Positions 59,101-64,000 of a DNA stretch of 64,000 nucleotides are shown piece after piece (the stretch's first letter is position 1; every line of letters begins with the position of its first letter). The stretch is from positions 124,001 through 188,000 of the forward strand of contig WEDG01005380.1 in assembly GCA_017591395.1 (NCBI GenBank). The letters run 5' to 3'. Source of the DNA: Schistocephalus solidus (lineage: Eukaryota; Platyhelminthes; Cestoda; Diphyllobothriidea; Diphyllobothriidae). The notes beneath the pieces are model-generated. The model had not been told where the DNA came from and did no database searches. It saw only the letters and a list, made by a program, of their open reading frames with translations. The position numbers and the translations under genes were made by a program.

Positions 59101-59539
59101 CGTACCGTTGTGGTAAGTTGCATCACCTGCCTCGGCCAGGTGGCGGCTGCTCCAAATGGCCATTTGCTGTAAGTAAACTCTCGTGTGGATCCTCGAAGCG
59201 GTCACCAGCCCGCAGCCGCCTCGACAGATGGGCTAAACCAGATGAGAGTATCCAGTGTTGTGTGCCCCAACACCCGATAAACTTGCTTCACTTTCCCATC
59301 CCCTCCTATGCACTTCAAAAAAGTTCCAAGGAGAGAATTACAGGAAATTCCAAAGGCGGTCCAGCCACTCAACAAAGCCGCGACGCCTAGTAGAGTACAA
59401 CAGCAGTCTGTGATGCCTAAGCAATCCTACTATGGAGTAATACTACTTACTTTCTTGCTGGGAAGTTACTAGAAAAGTTGCACTAAACAGATGCCGGAAA
59501 ATCATCCCATCAGCAAGTAAATAGTAGTTTGCAGAAGCA

Positions 59540-60330
59540 TATCTGACGATTGAAACAACCAAGCGAACAGCAACCCTCGTCCCCACACCCACCGAATAAG
59601 TTCACAGGATGTTATAAAGACTCTGTTCACAGTGTCAGTGCGGAGTGCTCTTTCTCTTATGGACAATCCGAGGAGCGACTGGCCGGAAGGGAGGATGGCG
59701 CTTATTGCCACAAGGTGGACATCACTGCTCTCAGTGAGACCCACGTCTCTGAAAAGGGTCAGTTGAAAAAGTGGATGCCGGCTCCATCTTCTAGAGCAAC
59801 CGCCCAAAGGTGGAACGACGCAACACTGGCGTCACATTCACCATCAGGAACGACATCTTGGGACGACTTTCCTGTCTGCAGCAGCGCATTAATGACCGTC
59901 TAATGAATCTGCGCCTGCCTCTTCGGGTAGTCAAATTCGCCACGGTCGTTAGCACCTACGCTCCCTCAATGACCGATCCCGGGGAGTTGAGGTGCAAATT
60001 CTACGAGGACCTTCACGCACTTCTAGCGATTTTGCTGAGGTCGGACAAGCTGATTGTCCTTAGTGACTTCCATGCCCGTGTCGCGACAGGTAACGCCGCC
60101 TGAGACGGAGTCACTGGTCACCATGGTCTCGGTGGTTGTAACGATAATGGCATCCTTCATCTGTGAACCTGCGCCGAACAGTCTCCTCTACACTAACTCC
60201 TATATCCCATGCCGTTCCAACCCTTAAGAATGGCACCCTAACTTTACCTACGACATGTTTTTCCTGGCTACTCATTGGTAGCCTGATGCATACCATTGAC
60301 GATCGACTTGACAATAAAATCTGGGGAAAG
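59540..60330 (+). pseudogene. RTE-type LINE endonuclease
   Basis: The frame at 59550-59903 includes KVDITALSETHVSEKGQLKK, the endonuclease glutamate block. A second frame (59810-60103) gives TGVTFTIRNDILGRLSCLQQ, NDRLMNLRLPLRVVKFATVV, STYAPSMTDPG, and LIVLSDFHARVATG, where GDFNARV is expected. DNG remnants follow at 60138. The two frames overlap, so one indel breaks the domain, and SDFH replaces GDFN. From memory, this text (VDIAALSETRFSEQGQL, MSLRLPLRGGKFATI) belongs to an RTE family abundant in diphyllobothriidean tapeworms. The sequence from 59118 may be its 5' region. Confidence 0.8.
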
Positions 60331-61060
60331 TTGAGATATCATCGTGCAAATAGATGGCAGTGCGTCTTCCTGCAATTTACTCTACTAGAAGAAAATGGAC
60401 ATAAGGGCTGATGTGGTATAATAATTTTTAGCGACACAACGCGTTTCGTTTCAGTGTGTAAACGTGCTCGATAAAAATGATCCAACTTTTAAATATACTT
60501 TTCCCCACGCCGACACTTCATGGTTTATTCGCCTCTTTTGGGTTACCTGGCGCTAATAGCCCGAGAGTACCCATTTCGGTCGTCGGAGCAAAGTTTAATT
60601 TACATTCTACAAGTTCCCCTTGTGTGGGTTGTGTGATTTATTTACGCATGAGCACACCTGGAAAAACTCTGAATGCCTGTCATTCGTCAACGGAGGGGAA
60701 GAGTGTTGCATTTCAAAAGTAGCGAACACTTAACAAATTAAAAACGGACTGTTCCGTTTTCCAGGGTTGAGGATGCTAGCATATATAAGCACAACTGTGC
60801 GAAAGCCCATCGAGCACCACTGACGCCGCTACTATGTTCTGCATGAAGAATAAGCTGTTCTTCTTTATGAGGAGGCGAGTGCGTCCGAGAGCTGATGAAT
60901 GGCACAGTGGGGTATATTTGCCCGAACGAACGGCAAGATGGCTATAGTTAAGCAAAAAGAGAAGTCAGCTTCTCAAATATGCCATGGTTCCAAAGGCAAC
61001 TTTATGCGAGTTGTGTTCAATTTTGTGCGCTTTCTGCAGATACGAGGCTTGAAGCGATAA
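60331..61060. other. No gene recognised
   Basis: Past the endonuclease fragment there is no RT; the element is truncated at its 3' side or diverged beyond recognition. Confidence 0.35.
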
Positions 61061-61350
61061 GTAAGTCCACTGAACGTACCCTTCACTTTTAAAGCTAAAA
61101 AGTACTCGAAGCAGCACCTACTCGTCCTAAATTGTCTCACATCCTCCTCCTTAAATGTTCGCACTCATCTTCACGCGCCTCTCAGTAAACCTAAGTTGTC
61201 AGAAGTTTGGCGTTTTATTCGTACCACACGGTATGGCTTTCGTCGTATCGCCTGTCGCGTGCTGGCTTCCCAACAGTCAGTCACACCACCCCTGATGTGC
61301 CAGACGATAAGAATAGAGAAACCGATGCATTGATTCTCGTCTTGGTATAT
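61061..61350 (+). other. Open frame of about 95 codons without a start codon
   Basis: The plus-strand frame from 61061 to a TGA near 61350 is open: PLNVPFTFKAKKYSKQHLLV, then KPKLSEVWRFIRTTRYGFRR. It is basic and has no ATG near the start. It could be an exon of an unknown gene or old element coding sequence. I do not recognise it, and no convincing acceptor and donor pair was seen. Confidence 0.2.
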
Positions 61351-61964
61351 GGGCTGCTTGTATTGTGCCGAGGATGTCCGCTTAATGTTTCTGCATCGTG
61401 TATTTTCGACTGACAACCCTCAATCCTTGCAATAATGAGGTCCCCGTTCTTCTGTGTTAATCGACAGTAAATGCTATAATAAGACAGTCATAGAGATCGT
61501 GAAATTAGCCCGAGATTGTGAATCTAAAAGAAAACGGAAGATTCCGTTCTCCAAGACGGTAAAAGGAAAAGGTCTCTCATTGTCTCTCGGGACGCGCAAA
61601 TATTCAAATACCCGTTTACACCAATGATGTAGGGCACGAATCACATCAGAAAAGCACGTTCTAGGTGAAAGCGTTTCCTTCCCTCTTAATCACGATCAAA
61701 GCTTTAGAGGTGTCCTCAAGCAGCAGCTTTAGGTTACATCAGCTTTCAAAAGGCAGGCACTTGGCCGTTGCGTCTAACTTCGGCGACCGCACATAAGAAA
61801 GAAAGCGGAGGGTATTTAAGTTTAAAATGGGAGAATTTTGAACAAAACTCGAAAAAACGGGTTCGTAGTCAACAGGCGGTTTTTTCAAAAAAAAAACAAA
61901 ACTATATTAAACATAAGAAAGTGAAAAGTAACTTTATCTGGTCCTTCAAAATAGCTGCACACAC

Positions 61965-62080
61965 CTTGAGGTGGAGCCGTCACGCCAGTCTTTGAACTCG
62001 TCGTTAATTTTACTCGAGCAGACGGGGCACTCATTGAAGTATATAAGCCAGCGGTCCAGACAATTTTTGCAGAAAACGTG
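61965..62080 (-). CDS. RING-finger exon (second half of the domain)
   Basis: The minus-strand acceptor CTTTATTCTTTGGTAG is followed by an exon reading HVFCKNCLDRWLIYFNECPV, then CSSKINDEFKDWRDGSTS, with a donor AG|GTGTGT (phase 2). H-x2-C-x2-C...C-P-x-C is the distal half of a C3HC4 RING, which recruits E2 enzymes for ubiquitin transfer. The Trp after the C-x2-C pair (DRW) is the usual E2-contact residue. The proximal half (C-x2-C ... C) should lie on an exon further right, but none was recognised before 64 kb. The exon has no ATG and is too short to appear as an ORF. The family member cannot be named. Confidence 0.65.
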
Positions 62081-63560
62081 CTACCAAAGAATAAAGAAAA
62101 GAAATCTGATTAAGATGCGCGGAAACTTATTATGCTCAAATAGGCCGACGGGAAAAGTAAGGCGAAAAAATACTTTTGATTGATGTGCGAAAACATGGAC
62201 AATATGCTGGGCGTGAAATGGTGTTGCGGACGACATTTCCGTCGGAAAAGGCAGTGAGGAGTCATGAGACCCAAACGGCTACCCTGAGTAGCAAGATTTC
62301 GTTCTTGCTAGAGAAAAAAATATGATTTGCCTTTGGGTTTCAAATGCAACGGATAAAGGTCTCCAAGATAAATTAGAACTGGGTGCGAATAACCACGATA
62401 TTGTGAAAAATAGACAGGAAATGACGTGAAAAAAATTACGCCTCTAGATCAAACAAAAAAACAAGGCAATTTCTCGTCAGCAGAGTGACGAAATTATTTC
62501 CAGTTATCTTTCCTAGGGCACGTTTTCTCTGTGATTCGAACGTTTCAAGTCTTTAATTAAGATAGATTAGGAAGTAACGCGTGCCTAGTAAACGCACATA
62601 TACGTGACAAATAGGCTTTCCAAAAACCATAGTCAGACTAGAATGACAAATAACGTAGGATATTGGCATCTAGAGTATGTGGCAAATCCCATGAAACACT
62701 GACTACAAGAAGAAGCGAAAAGCTAGTTAAGGTTTTAATAGTGAGTGTGATGTAACATAATATCAGGATATTTAAATCACGCCAATGTGCCGGCTTTTTT
62801 AATGACCACCCATTCCGGCTGCTTTCGAAATTCAGACTTCTAGTAGTTTTTGATGCACTTGTTAATTCAAACATATGTCACAAAAACATGCACAAAAATA
62901 TCCCTTGTACTCATTTTGTAGCGGATTATGCATCCTTCCAATTTTCAGTCGAAGGAAAAGTTTTCAATTCCCAAAATAACTTTGTATTCAAACTGCCGTT
63001 TTCACTCGTGTTAGGGGTTTCACATGCTTTTCGTAAAATTTGACGAGATTGATAGAGCGTCGAAAATCAACGGAAAACAGCATGCTGCTCATGTAGGCAC
63101 ATTTACGCTGTTTTTTTTGAATACAGTCAGAAAAACGCGCATTTGAAAGTCAGTATGCTGCTCAGACTGCAATATCTTGGGATAATTAAGCATGCTAATC
63201 AGTATTACAGCCCCATCCAAGTACTCTTTTCTGGTCGAAATCCTATTTCAGGTTTCAGGTGATGTATTATGAAATTCGTTATCTGCAAACAACGAAGATA
63301 AGGTTTACACTACTGCGAAAGAGCGCGGGAGACAACGTCCTTACAACTATAGGTAGTCGCGACGACCGGGCCATTGGATACAAACTTCACGAAGGAATAT
63401 TGCACGTCGAGGTTAATGGCCACCTTTTACCCCAGTGATAGGGCAGTTATAAGCAGAAGACGAAGATTTTTGTTAGTTGATCTCCCAAGCTCGTACAGGA
63501 GTTCACCATGAGAGACAAGGAAAGTGACAGCACACAAACGCTACTAAAAATCTCTCCCAG
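62081..63560. other. Probable intron of the RING gene, nothing recognised
   Basis: AT-rich sequence. I looked for a C-x2-C exon on the minus strand and found none with splice sites. Confidence 0.35.
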
Positions 63561-63824
63561 TCAATCAGTGGCAGTCACATGAGTTATCCGAATGGGGAGA
63601 CACAGGACTCGGTATGCGGACGAAACATAAAGGTCGAGGCACAATGAGCTGACGTTAGCCTCTACTGACGGCCTACCGGTTATCCTAGTGTCAGAGAAGT
63701 TGAGCTCATGACCGGTGTTCAGGGTATGGGATGGTAGACCAAGTAGCGCTGCTTGACTCTGATTACGTACTCGTGTACGGTACCGAAGTCTCCGATGACT
63801 AAAATCTTCCAGTCCCAGATACAT
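63561..63824 (-). pseudogene. Possible retroelement C-terminal fragment
   Basis: The minus-strand frame reads LPSHTLNTGHELNFSDTRIT, then ANVSSLCLDLYVSSAYRVL. The H-x3-TGHxxxFxxTxI ... Y-R-x-L pattern resembles a domain at the end of some flatworm retroelement polyproteins, recalled from memory. There is no catalytic motif, so the call is weak. It could also be an unrelated repeat. Confidence 0.25.
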
Positions 63825-64000
63825 TTCATCACTTTAAAGGTGAGCATGTATCACGATAAGCGTTTAGCAGATCTGGTTGTGGTCCTCGATATTTGGGAGC
63901 CCTAAGGAAGTGTGTGAGTTCAGATTCGATTTCCAGTCACTTAAGCCAACTTCGGACGCTCCAAAGTGTACACATTAAGGCGTGAAGCGCACAAATTTCG

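Noticed and set aside
1..64000. CRISPR arrays, bacterial operons or a phage defence island.
   Set aside because: There are no regularly spaced direct repeats and no ribosome-binding-site-led gene clusters. Introns and LINEs show that the DNA is eukaryotic.

Overview
The window is eukaryotic: AT-rich, intron-bearing DNA with no operons. The repeats point to a flatworm, most likely a diphyllobothriidean tapeworm (Schistocephalus, Spirometra or Dibothriocephalus type). It is packed with decayed non-LTR retrotransposons of two CR1/Jockey-like families, here called A and B. It also holds fragments of an RTE-type element whose endonuclease text (for example DITALSETHVSE, LIVLSDFHARV) I associate from memory with tapeworm genomes. 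The lineage is inference; no search could be run.

Layout. 1-2.5 kb: two spliced exons of a minus-strand C2H2 zinc-finger gene. 3-32 kb: a retrotransposon graveyard. In order it holds a family A piece, an inverted family A copy, a long family B copy carrying two younger insertions, a composite inverted B copy, a B copy broken by a family A insertion with a (TTGAA)n tail, a near full-length family A copy (19.1-22.9 kb), a near full-length family B copy (24.1-28.9 kb), an inverted B 5' end, and a 5'-truncated B copy (30.3-32.1 kb). 32-35 kb: gene-poor sequence with two perfect three-unit heat-shock elements (33.58-33.62 kb). 35.1-37.7 kb: another family A copy.

37.8-55.3 kb: the main host gene found here. 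It is a plus-strand gene whose twelve candidate exons join in a single consistent reading frame. The product resembles a Sec1/Munc18 (SM) vesicle-trafficking protein and looks closest, from memory, to SCFD2. Several exons contain no start codon and are too short to appear as simple ORFs, so the gene is visible only by matching splice phases. Its introns (65 bp to 5.7 kb) hold a foldback element, a tRNA-Gln-derived SINE-like repeat and RTE fragments.

55.3-64 kb: RTE fragments on both strands, a telomere-like motif, and one minus-strand exon coding the second half of a RING finger, whose remaining exons I could not find.

The genes are unrelated neighbours rather than a pathway. I found no CRISPR array, rRNA or intact transposase, and no autonomous element with an uninterrupted reading frame. 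The most useful results are the reconstructed SM-family gene, the RING exon, the heat-shock-element pair, and the layered insertion history.
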